From Molanna angustata (lineage: Eukaryota > Arthropoda > Insecta > Trichoptera > Molannidae), in assembly GCA_963576475.1 (NCBI GenBank), contig OY754972.1, forward strand, positions 13,380,811 through 13,444,810: a stretch of DNA of 64,000 nucleotides, in the 5' to 3' direction. The translations under genes were made by a program, and so were the position numbers. Under the pieces are notes generated by a model. That model was not told the DNA's origin. It searched no databases and worked only from the letters and a program-made list of their open reading frames with translations. Each line of letters opens with the position of its first letter. Positions within the stretch are counted from its first letter, which is position 1. This document shows positions 10,895 to 23,591 of this stretch, piece after piece.

Positions 10895-11790
10895 ACGTTT
10901 TTTTGTCGTCTATTTCGTGACAGTTATTTAGTGTTAATAACATCACCGACCAAATTGAATATAAATTAATTATAATATTATGATAAGGACGTGGAAGCTT
11001 TTGGGGATTGTAGAAATAAAGGGATATATATGTATTATATTATATAACTTGCATTAGCGCGTAATTTTCGAATTCCAGAAATAATCGTCAAATAATTCCG
11101 CCAAAACTAATAAGAGAACGGAAAATATATTAAGATTTTTTTCCGAAAACCACCGAAGCCGACGCGACGGAGGATTGTAAATACCGCCGCAATATATTTC
11201 CCAAACAAGTCACGTAAGTCGTAAGAGAAGCAGAGTGAGGCAATAAAACTTCCCAAGATCAAATGGCTCTCTGTTGGAAATTTCGGGAGAAATTTCTCCA
11301 ACCCAATCTTGTGTCTTGATATTTTCCAGCCGTATCTCCAGAGTGAAAGGATTTTCCCATTGAAATCTGAATCCATCTTTATAACGACCGTCTTTCATTG
11401 CGGCTATTTAGAGGTTGACCTTTTAATGGTTACTTTTGTATCACAGGATTTAATTTCAGATGGTCCGAAAGGTCTTATGTTGAAGCATTTCAAAAAGAAA
11501 ATTTGTCAAAGTGAAAAGTATCTTTTCGAGAAATTGATTAAGACGTATTTTTGTTTAATGATAATAATAATTGTTAATATTGCGATTTTTACACTGCATG
11601 GTTTCTGTAAAATTTTAAACCTTTTAGTATGCTTGCCAATAATTTCAAGTTCTATGAAATTATTAGTACATAATCAATAGCTTATAATATAGGTAAATGA
11701 CCTTAACATTAGATAATATTAATATGTATCAATGAAACGACATAATCATTTGTTTTCATTATTATTAAAAACCATAATGCATAATCACAA
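10895..11790. other. unassigned; mixed-composition block at 11095-11400
   Basis: 11095-11400 has balanced composition and CpG-containing words ('cgaagccgacgcgacgg'), unlike the flanking AT-rich DNA. Short ORFs exist on both strands (89 aa minus, 123 aa plus), but none is recognisable. It may be host single-copy sequence. Confidence 0.4.
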
Positions 11791-11822
11791 TATCTAAAGT
11801 AATAAAGCAATCAAAATGTTAG

Positions 11823-11863
11823 TGTATGTGTGTGTGTATGTGTGTGTGTGTGTGTGTGTTTGT
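11823..11863 (+). repeat. (GT)n microsatellite
   Basis: TG/GT run near the 5' end of Helitron-like copy 1; copy 2 has a longer run at 45335-45399. Confidence 0.9.
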
Positions 11864-12779
11864 CTCACGCCTTCTGAAAAACCAAGAGCATCTAAAAATC
11901 TAATTTATGTGCGAACGTGTACCAGTATACCTGATGCAGTGTCACGCTAAAAATAATGCGATAAAAATGCTGAATTTTAAAAATATTTCAATAATTATTT
12001 TTTTCATACAAAATTTTCCAAGTCATATCTGTCAAAAAAGTGTACATTTTGCACGCAAATATCTGTTAGTTTAAAAGTTAGAAGTACGTATTTACACGAA
12101 GAAAATATATTTTCAAGTATAACTTAGCGTTTAAGTGAAAAACATGGTGAATATTTTGTATAATTATAATGTTTAACTTATTTTTAAAGTAAGCGTTTTG
12201 TACAAATGTACATATAACCCCGCCATTTTAATATCTTTTCATACGATATTTAATTTTCCTACCGAATGAATATGTTCTTTAAAATAATATACCTTTGAAA
12301 TAAATGTGATTATGAAATAATAAAATGAAACACAAGACATTACAGCAAGTTTTAAGACATATATTGTAAAAGTCTGTTAATTATTAGTAAAGATATAGGC
12401 ATAATAAAATTGCATAATTTGTATGTAATATTTGATATTTTGGACAATTTTCGTTTTTGTGGCTTCGAACAAACCAATGTATGTAGGTACCTACCTACAT
12501 ATCCAAAAAAATGTATCGAGCCCATTTGATAGTAATATTTTATATGTTCGATGGTTACTATGGTTACGGAAAGATTCTGATATTCAAATAAAATTTGATA
12601 TGAATCGAATTTATTTAGAACATTGTTGTAGGTAGGTACCTACCTAATACTATTTACTTACAAATCAACAATATACTGATTTCCTATAGGAAAATTATTT
12701 TATTTATTTATTTATGTATGGATGCATGTATGCTATGTGCTCCTAAACCGTTTGTCCGATTACAATGAAACTTTGGTGA

Positions 12780-13680
12780 ATTGTCGAGCGTATGCCCGGG
12801 ATGGTTTCTGGATTTAAATTTTTTTCTTATTCTTCTTCTTCTTCGTGTATTTGGTCATTTTACCAATGAAAGCGGAATATCCTGGGAAACGAAGGTCCGA
12901 CTGTCTCTCCATTTCTTCGCAGGTCTTCCAGGACGGTTCCTGGATTTAAACTTTTTTCTTCTTCTTCTTCATCGTGTATTTGGTCATTTTACCTATGAAG
13001 GTGGACTAACCTGGGAGAAGAAGTTCCAATTGTCCTTCCATCTCTTCGCAGGTTTCTGGATTTAAACTTTTTTCTTCTTCTTCTTCTTCTTCATGTATTT
13101 TTGGTCATTTTACCTATGAAGTTGGAGAATACTGGGAGAAGAAGGTCCAACTGTTCTTCCAACTCTTCGCAAGTCTTCCAAGACGGTTTTTGGATATAAA
13201 CTTTTTTCTTCTTCTTCTTCTTCTTCATGTATTTTTGGTCATTTTACCTATGAAGTTGGAGAATACTGGGAGAAGAAGGTCCAACTGTTCTTCCAACTCT
13301 TCGCAAGTCTTCCAAGACGGTTTTTGGATATAAACTTTTTTCTTCTTCATCGTGCATTTGGTCATTTTACCTGGACATTTTAGGTGGACTATCCTGGGAG
13401 AAGAAGGTCCAATTTTCCTTCCATATCTTCGCAGGTATCTGGATTTAAACTTTTTTCTTCTTCTTCTTCGTGTATTTAGTCATTTTACCTTTGAAGGTGG
13501 AGTATCCTGGGAAAAGAAGTTCCAATTTTCCTTCCATATCTTCGCAGGTATCTGGATTTAAACTTTTTTCTTCTTCTTCTTCGTGTATTTAGTCATTTTA
13601 CCTTTGAAGGTGGAGTATCCTGGGAAAAGAAGGTCCTTTCATCTCTTCGCGGTTCTTCCAGGATGGTTTCTGGATTTAAA
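12780..13680 (+). repeat. ~120-bp minisatellite inside Helitron-like copy 1
   Basis: Each unit contains 'ctggatttaaactttttt', a (CTT)n run, 'gtatttggtcattttacc', 'gaaggtggagtatcctggga' and 'ccttccatctcttcgcagg'. About seven or eight units; units around 13060-13340 are nearly identical to each other. Reading frames through the units give repetitive peptides (12781-13065 and 13352-13561) that I take as non-genic. Confidence 0.85.
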
Positions 13681-13689
13681 CTTTTCTTA

Positions 13690-13860
13690 AGCGGCTGAAG
13701 GGACGGGATGTAATGAAGGGAAGGGATGCACTAAAGGGCCTGAAGGGATGGGAGGTATAAAAGGGCCTAAAGGGACGGGAGGTACTGAAGGGCCTGATTG
13801 GAAGGGACGTAATGATGGATTGAAGGGATGGGAGGTACTGAAGGGTCTGAAGCGACCGTT
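13690..13860 (+). repeat. GGGACGGGAGGTA-type short tandem repeat
   Basis: Repeats of about 20-25 bp built on 'gaagggacgggaggta' and 'ctgaagggcctga', G-rich on the plus strand. The homologous block in copy 2 is 46925-47100. Confidence 0.8.
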
Positions 13861-13864
13861 CGTG

Positions 13865-14130
13865 GAGTCTAATTCTTTTTCTTCGTTTTCTTATTTTATG
13901 AATTTTATACAAAACTATTTCCTATGGATTAACCTTCTTCTTCTTTTATGTAGACCTTTTAGTCAGTTTTTATGCAATCTATTTCCAATAGTCTAATTCT
14001 TCTATTTTATGTATTTTTTCTTATTTTATGTAGACCATTGAAATAGTTTTTTATACAAACTATTTCTTATAGTCTTATACTTATTCTTCTCTTTTTTATT
14101 TAGACTTTTGGGTTAGTTTTAAGTCTAATA
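13865..14130 (+). repeat. 'tatgtagacctttt' tandem array, short version
   Basis: Diverged units with 'tatgtagaccttt', 'agtttttatacaaac' and 'tatttcctatagtctaa'. In copy 2 the same array (47105-47590) has more units, so unit number changed after the copies separated. Confidence 0.75.
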
Positions 14131-15186
14131 GTCTATTGTGCAGAAATATTATTAACAATATGCACACTTGATGAAAATACATATGTAAAAACGAATGGGA
14201 TGTGGGATGTGACGATGTAACCTGCACTAGAATATTTTCAATACTTTTGTTTAATCAAATTTAAACCATTTATATCATCCTATTTTGAATAATTTTCAAC
14301 ACCTTCATATTTGATTTCGTTGACGATATTTAAATAATGGGGGTTGTGGCCATTACTGAACTCTTCACAACGTTTATATTCAAATTAAAAACTATTTATT
14401 ATAGTTTAAGTCTTTTTCTTCTACGTTAATGTAGACTTTTGTGTCAATTTTAAGTCTATCAGTCTAATTGTGCAAAAATATAATGCACACTTGATGAAAA
14501 AATATAAAAACGAATGGGATGTGACCAACACTAGATCTTTTCAGTACATTTTTTAATCAAATTTAAACCACATTCCAACATCCAAAATTACTAAATTTTC
14601 AATAGGTATATATTACAATTTGTTTTCGATGATAATATTTAAAAATGGGGGTTGTGTACAACGTTGATAAACTGTCATATTTAAAACCATTTCGCGTAGT
14701 CCATGCGTGCAGAAATTGTATATTATACTTCATTCACACTTTATAGCAATATATAAAAAAGAATGGGTTGTGGCCATCACTTGAACATTTTACAATGCTT
14801 AAACTCAATCAAATTTCAAACCACTTTTCATAGTCCGATATTGCAAAATAATTGGGTGACAATATTATAAAAACGATTGCTTATTCCTTCACAGTTTTAC
14901 ATTCTTGGCCAACGGCGGGACATAAAGGCTAGTAAACAATAAAAGTAAGAAAACATTCAATTAATTGAAACTGTCACTTCATGATAGAATTCCATAATCT
15001 CATAGAATTAGGATTAAAAAAATAATATATAATTTTTAGTTTTATTTCCGTCCTTAATTTCATTTTTTTTATTGTATTTTTTTTTAGTTAAATAGTAGTT
15101 ATGTCTTTGTCTGAATGTCGTGTTTGCAAATGCACAGTTAGATATAAAATTAATCAAATTCAAACATCTATCTAATAAAATTACTT

Positions 15187-16151
15187 CTTCTTCTTCTTCT
15201 TCAGCCCGTTTTCATCCATTCTTGGACATAGGCCTCCCCATTGATCCTCCACAACTCCCTGTCTTGGGCACACAGCATCCATCTCCCTCCGGCACATTTC
15301 TTGATGTCATCAGACCACCTTGCCTGGGGTCTGCCGACACCTCTTCGGCTTATTCTCGGTCGCCATTCTATGATCTTTTTGGTCCATCGTGAATCCTGGC
15401 ATCTGGCAATATGCCCAGTCCAGATCCACTTAAGACCAGCGACCCTTTCCGCTACATCAGCTACTTTGGTTCTTTGTCTTATCATAACATTCTGAATTCT
15501 GTCTCTTATTGAAATACCCAGCAACTTTCTCTCCATAGCTCTCTGTGTCACTAACAGCTTGTGCATTATTCTTTTTGTTAGGACCGATGTTTCCATTCCA
15601 TAAGTAAGCACTGGGAGAATACATGCATCAAATAGCTTCTTTTTCAAATAATGGGAGTATTTACGGGATTTCAGAATGTATGATAATTTTCCAAAAGCTG
15701 CCCAGGCAAGGCCACGTCTTCTCTCTATTTCTGCCTCTTGATTTTCTTTGGCAAGCATCACGGTATGGCCTAGATATATGTATCTGTCTACTCTTTCAAT
15801 TTGCACTCCATCTATTATGATGGGGAAGGACTCTTCTACGTTACTCATCATTTTGGTCTTGGAGATGTTCATCTTCAATCCAATGTTCACACAGGCTGAA
15901 TTTATTTCTGTCAGCATAGTTTTCAATTCCTCCTCATCCTTGGCAAATATGACAATATCATCTGCGAACCGTAGATTGCTGAGATACTCGCCGTTTATAT
16001 TTATACCTTTCTTAGACCAATCCAGAGTTTTGAAGACATCTTCGAGGGCCAATGTAAATAGTTTGGGAGAAATAGTGTCACCCTGTCGGACACCTCTTCT
16101 ACTGTAAAATTTCTTGGATGGTTCATGAAGTTGTATATTGGATGTGGCCTT
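15187..16151 (-). mobile_element. 5'-truncated RTE-like LINE insertion with TSD
   Basis: A 965-bp minus-strand insertion flanked by an 8-bp duplication, AATTACTT, at 15179-15186 and 16152-16159. The 3' end carries a (GAA)n tail (seen as CTT repeats at 15187) next to 'GGACATAGGCCTCCCC' on the plus strand. The 5' truncation lies in the reverse-transcriptase domain. This is the pattern left by target-primed reverse transcription. Confidence 0.85.
15201..16151 (-). pseudogene. RTE-like reverse transcriptase, C-terminal part
   Basis: A 283-codon open frame (15201-16052, from an internal Met) continues without a stop upstream to about 16145. Upstream codons give GVRQGDTISPKLFTLALEDV, the region before the catalytic motif in RTE enzymes. 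Motifs: FADDIVIFA (catalytic YADD/FADD box, about residues 29-37), 'YLGHTV', then the thumb and the C-terminal segment typical of the clade (TYGMETSVLTK; WTGHIARCQDSRW; RRGVGRPQARWSDDIKK). The endonuclease and the N-terminal fingers/palm are missing, so it cannot be an active gene. The lack of stops suggests a young insertion. Confidence 0.85.
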
Positions 16152-16267
16152 AATTACTTAATCAATATAAATCAACGAGAAAATATCTTTCTTTTTGAAA
16201 CATTTCCTAATCATATTCCCATAATCTTTTTTGGTGTGTTTAACATAGTTCAGTTATCCATTCATCA

Positions 16268-16440
16268 CAAAAAAGGATGGCACGACCATGTAAACGATAT
16301 TCTGAAAGATGGAAATGTAAGAAGCGTGAAGAACAGATGAACGTGTATAAGACGATGTATGAATGTTGATGAGGCGATGAATGTGTTCGGTTCTCTCTGC
16401 CTACCCCGTGAGGGTCATGGCGTGATAGAATGTATGTATG
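16268..16440 (+). pseudogene. RTE-like LINE family A, 3' end fragment
   Basis: Begins inside 'aaaggatggcacgaccatg' (KGWHDHVNDILKD) and runs to 'ctctctgcctaccccgtgagg' and the GTAT-type tail. Relative to the 9.7-kb copy it has an internal deletion near 16390, where 'gcgtgtcaag...gtggc' is missing. Non-functional. Confidence 0.8.
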
Positions 16441-16471
16441 TAAACATAGTTTTCGATAGGTTGGGGATTCT

Positions 16472-16711
16472 ATGTTTTTTAATTTACAAAGAAAATGGAT
16501 GGATATTAAAAATAAAATGAAACAGCTCTCAGACCAGCGATTTTCTCAGAATTTGAGCATTGGACCAGAAATGAAAATTTTAAGCTTGGCAGGTGGTGAT
16601 GCTATTGGTGCAAAAAGACTGTTTAAGTGGCACTCACCGATAGCGGGAAACACGAAAGAAACAAAGCAGCATCTGTATGGTTATCTCATATGGCCTAACT
16701 ATTTAGCTTAA
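16472..16711 (+). other. unrecognised 79-aa ORF
   Basis: A plus-strand frame with a basic N terminus (LQRKWMDIKNKMKQL), then 'LSLAGGDAIGAKRLFKWHSP'. Composition is less AT-rich than the flanks. I recognise no family. It may be a decayed transposon piece or a host exon; being directly next to a LINE relic favours the former. Confidence 0.25.
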
Positions 16712-16714
16712 TAG

Positions 16715-19014
<2,300 letters not shown>

Positions 19015-19269
19015 TATCATTATAAGGTTATGCCTCTTCAAATTCAAGGCCAACAAAATAGATTAGGTATTTGTTATGTTTGCTTTCTTATATAAACTGA
19101 AATAGCAAACAAACATATTACATAAGTAAAAAAAAATCAGAATATGTACTTTGTATTTTTATTATGTAGCAATAAATTTGATAATATATTGCCTTTGAAT
19201 CATTTTCGAAATACTAAAAACATAATAATGTACAACATGTGCGTGTATTTAAGATCAAGTTTAAATAAG

Positions 19270-19450
19270 TCAGCCTTCGTGGCTCAGTTGGTTCGGTATC
19301 TGACTGCAGATCCAAAGGTCCCGGATTCGATAGTTTTTGGTTATGTTTTCAGTCTGGATCTGTGAGAATGTGACAACTTGGTATTGGGTGCGTGTTGAAT
19401 TGTTATTTGACATAGTTCCTGTTAGTTACCCGAGAAGTAATAAAAAATTA
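19270..19450 (+). mobile_element. tRNA-derived SINE family 2, copy 1
   Basis: The head has 'GCCTTCGTGGCTCAGTTGG' (A-box region) and 'GGTCCCGGATTCGAT' (B-box region). The body 'ctggatctgtgaga', 'acttggtattgggtgcgtg' and 'ttgacatag...ctgttagttacccgagaag' is shared, reverse-complemented, with 56217-56446. The T-arm strand after the B box is eroded in this copy. The parental tRNA isotype is unclear because the anticodon stem does not pair cleanly. Confidence 0.8.
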
Positions 19451-19454
19451 AACA

Positions 19455-20315
19455 AAAGTGCGGTTTCATATAGCGAATCGGTAAAACTCAATATAAAAAC
19501 TAATGGTTTTGTTAACATTAAATATTATTTTATTAATTTTCTATACAGAAGCAAAATATAGTTAAGTGTTTTTTGTGTTAAGAGACATCCAGTAAAAGGA
19601 AAATATGTATTTACTCGTATTAATAGTTGTTATGTTTAAAAATAGATTTCTTGGAAAGATTGAATGAAATATCAATCATACAGTTCAAATATGATTAACC
19701 TACTCGCATAATATACCTACTACAAATTATCTACAAAAAGTACTAAATAATCACGACAAGGATAAATGCAACGAATTAAAATAGAGACATTATGATAAAC
19801 ACGTTATAAACCAGATTAAAAAAACACATAAAATGTCATTTTTTGCAAATAATTACAGTAAGAATACTTGAGATTGAAATAACACTGCTATATAGTTTTG
19901 TGAGAGAACTCTTCCCATCGACAGATTAGTGCTTTTCCGAAACTAGAAGTATTATTTTCAAACTCATCGACCGGTATATAGAAAAGTAGGATCTTTTTAT
20001 TTTTAATCATGGACTACCACAAAGTTACTGCTAAATCCATTATTATCTTACCTTTATTGAATTATTCCTCATCCACTTTATTTCGAAAAACACTAAACAA
20101 CGAATTTTATAATCACCACAAAGAAAGATCACTTAACGAATATAATATGTATAACACTAAACTTCAAAATCACTATTGAATGTTAAGGTAACACAATACA
20201 CGAACACACACAATTTTCAATAGCAGTTTTCGTGCAGACGACTATGGCTTATAATATTAATTCGTTAGGATCACACAATTAAACAATGTGTATTCCCGAA
20301 CGATCAAATTATAGC
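19455..20315. other. no gene recognised
   Basis: AT-rich spacer. No supported feature. Confidence 0.6.
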
Positions 20316-20319
20316 TTAC

Positions 20320-20580
20320 ACTTTCTATATGTATGGGTGTAAAGGGAAAAACCGCCGACACAATACGTTGGCACGACACGACCGCCGCCGTACAGACAGC
20401 TTGTCGAATGACTACTGTCTAGTGTCTACAGTGTCTACTGGTCATCGGTTACTGGACTGTCCAGGACTGGTTCATTGTCACACGGGACCGCCAACTGGTC
20501 GAATCGACACACGCACAAGAGCTTCGCGCGGCTTGCAGTTAACCAGTTGGCCGCCGACAACGCGAGAGGCTTGAAGTTGT
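20320..20580. other. GC- and CpG-richer island, unassigned
   Basis: The stretch contains many CG dinucleotides ('cgaccgccgccgta', 'cttcgcgcggcttgc', 'ggccgccgacaacgcg') in otherwise very AT-rich DNA and is not repeated in the window. A plus-strand ORF of 81 aa (20329-20574) shows no family. It could be a promoter or first exon of a host gene or the start of an unknown element. Confidence 0.4.
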
Positions 20581-20689
20581 CTGAAAAAAATAAAAAAATA
20601 ATTATTATCTATACACAACAATGGTCTGACGTAATATTGCCAGGGAAAAGTTTTAATTAACGACGAAAAGTAGTAGGAAATTAGAATTG

Positions 20690-21125
20690 TAATGAGCGAG
20701 TTGTGATTAACACAAAACTCTTCACTTCAAAACATACACAGTTGGTGAACACTTTTTTTCCTGAACGCATTATTAAATAAAAAATATTTTTGATATAAAT
20801 TAAATAATTTATAATAACACTGTGTTAATTATCACAAATCTATTGTTTATTTTCTTTGAACGAGAATAAAAAAAACTACTTTCCATAACGTGAGATTATA
20901 TAGAATGTTTTGACAGTTTAAATAATAATGGAGAAGAAATGGATGAATATCTATAGAAAACTAATCAGCTCTAGGTCAGTGCACTTTATGCAACATATTT
21001 TATCAATATGAAGTCGATCGACAATAATTTACAGACTTCATAAAATTCCATACAACGCAACGCACAAAAAATACGCTGAATAAGTATGTATTTTCTACAT
21101 GAAAAATTAATGTAAAAAACTTCAT
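20690..21125 (+). repeat. single-unit relative of the 32-36.8 kb array element
   Basis: Left end 'gagcgagttgtgattaacac' followed by 'aaaactcttcac' matches the start of the 32.06-kb element ('gagtgggttgtggccaacac', 'aaaactctccac'). The middle has 'aaaactaatcagctctaggtc' minus one base and 'atatgaagtcgatcg'. The right end 'tctacatga...attaatgtaaaaaa' matches 36737-36770. Between them lies a single copy of what is amplified at 32-36 kb. Confidence 0.65.
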
Positions 21126-21154
21126 TTTATTTTGAAATTACTATAATACTACCG

Positions 21155-21360
21155 ACCGCCGTGGCAGTTAGTGAGCCGTTTGGTTTCTGTGCGGGGGTCC
21201 TGGGTTCGATCCCCAGCAGAGGAGAAATTTGTTTAAATTAATTTCTCACGCTAATATTGCTTATTATTATTATAATCATAATAATAATAATAATGAACTC
21301 TTCTTTGCACCCTGCGCAAGTGGCGAGTTTATTGCCGTATGGCAATTTCTTCCAACTAAC
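21155..21360 (+). mobile_element. tRNA-derived SINE-like element, family 3
   Basis: 'ACCGCCGTGGCAGTTAGTGAG' minus the last base resembles an A-box region; 'GGTCCTGGGTTCGATCCCCAG' minus the last base is a strong B box with a perfect T arm. It is followed by an AT-rich body containing (TAA)n and 'ccctgcgcaagtggcgagtt'. Only one copy is seen in this window, so boundaries are approximate. Confidence 0.6.
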
Positions 21361-21539
21361 CACTATGTTTTCTACAAATTAAATTAAATTATTGACAGTA
21401 TGCTGAACTACAGAAATAAATATAATTAAAAAAAAAACAAAGTAATACGAACAAAATGAGGACAAGTAAATAAAAAATAAGGGCACCCTTTTTAAAGAGT
21501 TCTTTACGTTGAAATGAAGAACAAGTGAATTAAAATAAA

Positions 21540-22070
21540 ACTGAAATCGAACTAATAACGATATCAATAATGCTTTAATATATTATGCACCATCTATAGA
21601 ACTCACAATTCAAGTTCTGAAATACAAAATTGTTCAATTTTCATCAGTTAAGCGGGTTGCAGAACAAAAGCGAAGCTAAGTTAGTTTAGCTTAGCTCGCG
21701 TAGCTGAGGTCATTTTTCATACTACTCACATAGTTTGCAGTCTGCACACTAGTACGAAAAACAACATCAGCTATGCGAGCTAAGCTAAACTAACATAGCT
21801 TAGCTTTTGTTCTGTAACTGGCTTTATACACAAATTCTCAAAGTTTCAGAACTCTACTAACTGGTCGGGAAGGTACTAAGGTAATTACAAATCGATTTCA
21901 AAATCCCAGTTCAAACAAGCGAAGTTAAATGAGAAGATGTAAAAAAGGAAAGATTGTTAGTGTGAAGGAATGAGCTTGTTGTTGTCAAAATACGCCTAAA
22001 ATTGTGAAATCATAACTCTCCACTATTCTCTAGTAGTTAATGAAAAAATAACTGAGTCGTTTTCGCATTC
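21540..22070 (+). repeat. dispersed repeat, copy 2 (filled site)
   Basis: Homologous to 50-355 on both sides of the MITE at 21651-21823. Its right end ('aaatacgcctaaaattg', 'tcataactctcc') also resembles 36771-36830 at the end of the array element, suggesting related termini. Confidence 0.65.
21651..21823. mobile_element. palindromic MITE, TTA duplication (PIF/Harbinger-like)
   Basis: A 173-bp element with ends AGCGGGTTGCAGAAC and, reverse-complemented, AGCCAGTTACAGAAC. Nearly the whole element is a fold-back: 'aagctaagttagtttagctt' pairs with 'aagctaaactaacatagctt', extending to 'agctcgcgtagctga'. TTA occurs at 21648-21650 and 21824-21826, and the paralogue at about 145-160 lacks the insert. 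A 3-bp TTA/TWA duplication is known for PIF/Harbinger. No ORF. Confidence 0.75.
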
Positions 22071-22074
22071 CGTC

Positions 22075-22435
22075 TAATTGTGGTGCGCGAATGAATTGTA
22101 ATAATTAACAATAATAATAGTTTGGTTTGCAAAGGTAAAATATGTACCTATACTCGCAGGTTGTATTGTGTGCACAAAAAGAATTAATGTTTTTATTTGT
22201 TAATTAGCCGCCATGATTGTTAGGTAAAAGTTTTATCTTGGTTGTTTAATGAGATACCGGGTAGATATATTATGTATAAACTATAAACCATCACGCGGTA
22301 TTACTTGCAGATAGAACCGAAAGCCACAAATTTCGTAATACTCATCGTTTATTTTGTAAAATTAAGTTTTAATCACTGCCGCCATCTTGGATTTATCGTA
22401 GTATTTTGAAATCCAAAAATAGTTTCCGCGCGTTG
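22075..22435. other. no gene recognised
   Basis: AT-rich spacer; nothing supported. Confidence 0.6.
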
Positions 22436-22438
22436 AAT

Positions 22439-22555
22439 TGTCCGTACGATCAATTGTGCTCACGGTCAGTTATCCGTACGGTCAACAACTGTCCCCACGG
22501 TCAACTGTCCTTTCGGTAAAAAAGGCGTATTACGGTCAATTGTCCGGACACGACT
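22439..22555 (+). repeat. 16-bp tandem repeat TGTCCGTACGGTCAAC
   Basis: Five or six diverged copies, for example TGTCCGTACGATCAAT, TGTGCTCACGGTCAGT, TATCCGTACGGTCAAC and TGTCCCCACGGTCAAC. One copy is interrupted by 'aaaaaaggcgtat'. The unit is itself partly palindromic (CCGTACGG). Confidence 0.8.
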
Positions 22556-22639
22556 TTATGCAGTGTTTGAAGTTGTCACTTTTTGATAGATTTCCACAAT
22601 TATTAACCTCTATTAAATAATAATATAATAATAACAATC

Positions 22640-22692
22640 AGGACAATTTATAAAGCGCCGTTTAGTGACAACCTCAAGGGCGCATAAAACAT
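22640..22692 (-). repeat. CR1/L2-like LINE 3' tail fragment
   Basis: 'aaagcgccgtttagtgacaa' then 'cctcaagggcgc' matches 61832-61868 ('tagcgccgttttggtgataa', 'cctcaagtgcg'), the 3' UTR of the LINE relic ending there. Confidence 0.5.
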
Positions 22693-22844
22693 AAATACAT
22701 CATCAGAACGGTGAATCAGAATTCATCGTCGATAACAATACATACGAGACAAGAGACAAGAAAAGATACCAAACAATAAACTCTTAAATTCAAATTATTA
22801 TTTCAAATTATTTTTATTTTCTATACAAAACACGTATGTCGAAG

Positions 22845-23445
22845 ATAGGATAGTGTGAAGGTCAGTCTTTTTTCCTACCCGGAATATGTAAACAGCTTGA
22901 TGCTATGTATGTTTGGAGATTAAGTATCAAACTATTTAGAGTCCCCGTAGATATTGTGAATTCTGCTATACAAATTGTATGAAAATATGTCGTCACTAAA
23001 TACAATTTTTATAAAAATAGAAAAGTATTATTTGCGTTCTAGATTGTATAATATAATATTAAACTATGTAGTTACGGTGTTTCAGCGTTATTCGATATTT
23101 AAAAATATGAAATTAAACACTAAGTTTTTCTAAAAAAAAAAATTTTCTTAGGAAAAAAGTTAGAACTCTGAATAAAATCATAAAAAGGAATTTGAGATAT
23201 TGTATTTGTCTATATTTAAACCAATTTTCAGCGTTCTAGCTTTTATGGTTTCTGAGATATGTATATAAAAAAATGAAATAAAAATTCAAATGCTGTTAAC
23301 CCCTGACTGGAACAAAAATTTAAAGACTGAGTATGAAATATTGTAGGCCTAAAACTTTCTATTTTTTTTTAATTTTTTGGTTCTATGCATCAAGCGGATC
23401 AAAAGTTATAAGGGACACACACATACACACTAAATGATCTACTCT
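22845..23445 (-). repeat. dispersed repeat family R3, copy 2
   Basis: Reverse-oriented homologue of 2990-3690. Matching blocks: 'aggatagtgtgaaggtcagt', 'taagtatcaaact', 'ttttcagcgttctagctttt', 'cccctgac', 'taggcctaaaact' and 'agcggatcaaaa'. Non-coding. Confidence 0.7.
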
Positions 23446-23591
23446 GATGTCTCAAGTTGGTGTTTTATGACTTCAAATATTGAAAAACCATGCAAAAACT
23501 CCACTACTGCATACAATTCTCTCATATGGGATTAAGATTCGATTCAGTAAGAGAAATAAATTCTTTTGAACGAATCGAAAATTGGAATACT

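Larger units (their letters stand above)
11793..14932 (+). mobile_element. Helitron-like non-autonomous element, copy 1 (3140 bp)
   Basis: Homology with 45307-48368 starts exactly at TCTAAAGTAATAAAGC and stops at GCTAG. The bases just outside are A on the left and T on the right in both copies, and the flanks then differ completely. A host A|T site, a 5' TC and a 3' CTAG (CTRR) are the known Helitron insertion signature. No Rep/helicase ORF is present. The 3' subterminal hairpin expected of Helitrons is poor (only GCC-aac-GGC is evident). Inside, in order: (GT)n, a conserved ~900-bp region, then three minisatellite arrays and a degenerate 'gggttgtggcca' repeat region. Confidence 0.75.

Noticed and set aside
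13676..13996. Overlapping ORFs with repetitive Gly/Pro- or Ser/Arg-rich peptides
   Set aside because: They translate the G-rich short tandem repeat inside the Helitron-like element; no independent support.
11793..14932. Segmental duplication instead of a mobile element
   Set aside because: The ends coincide with A|TC and CTAG|T and flanks are unrelated, which a random duplication would not predict. Not fully excluded with two copies only.
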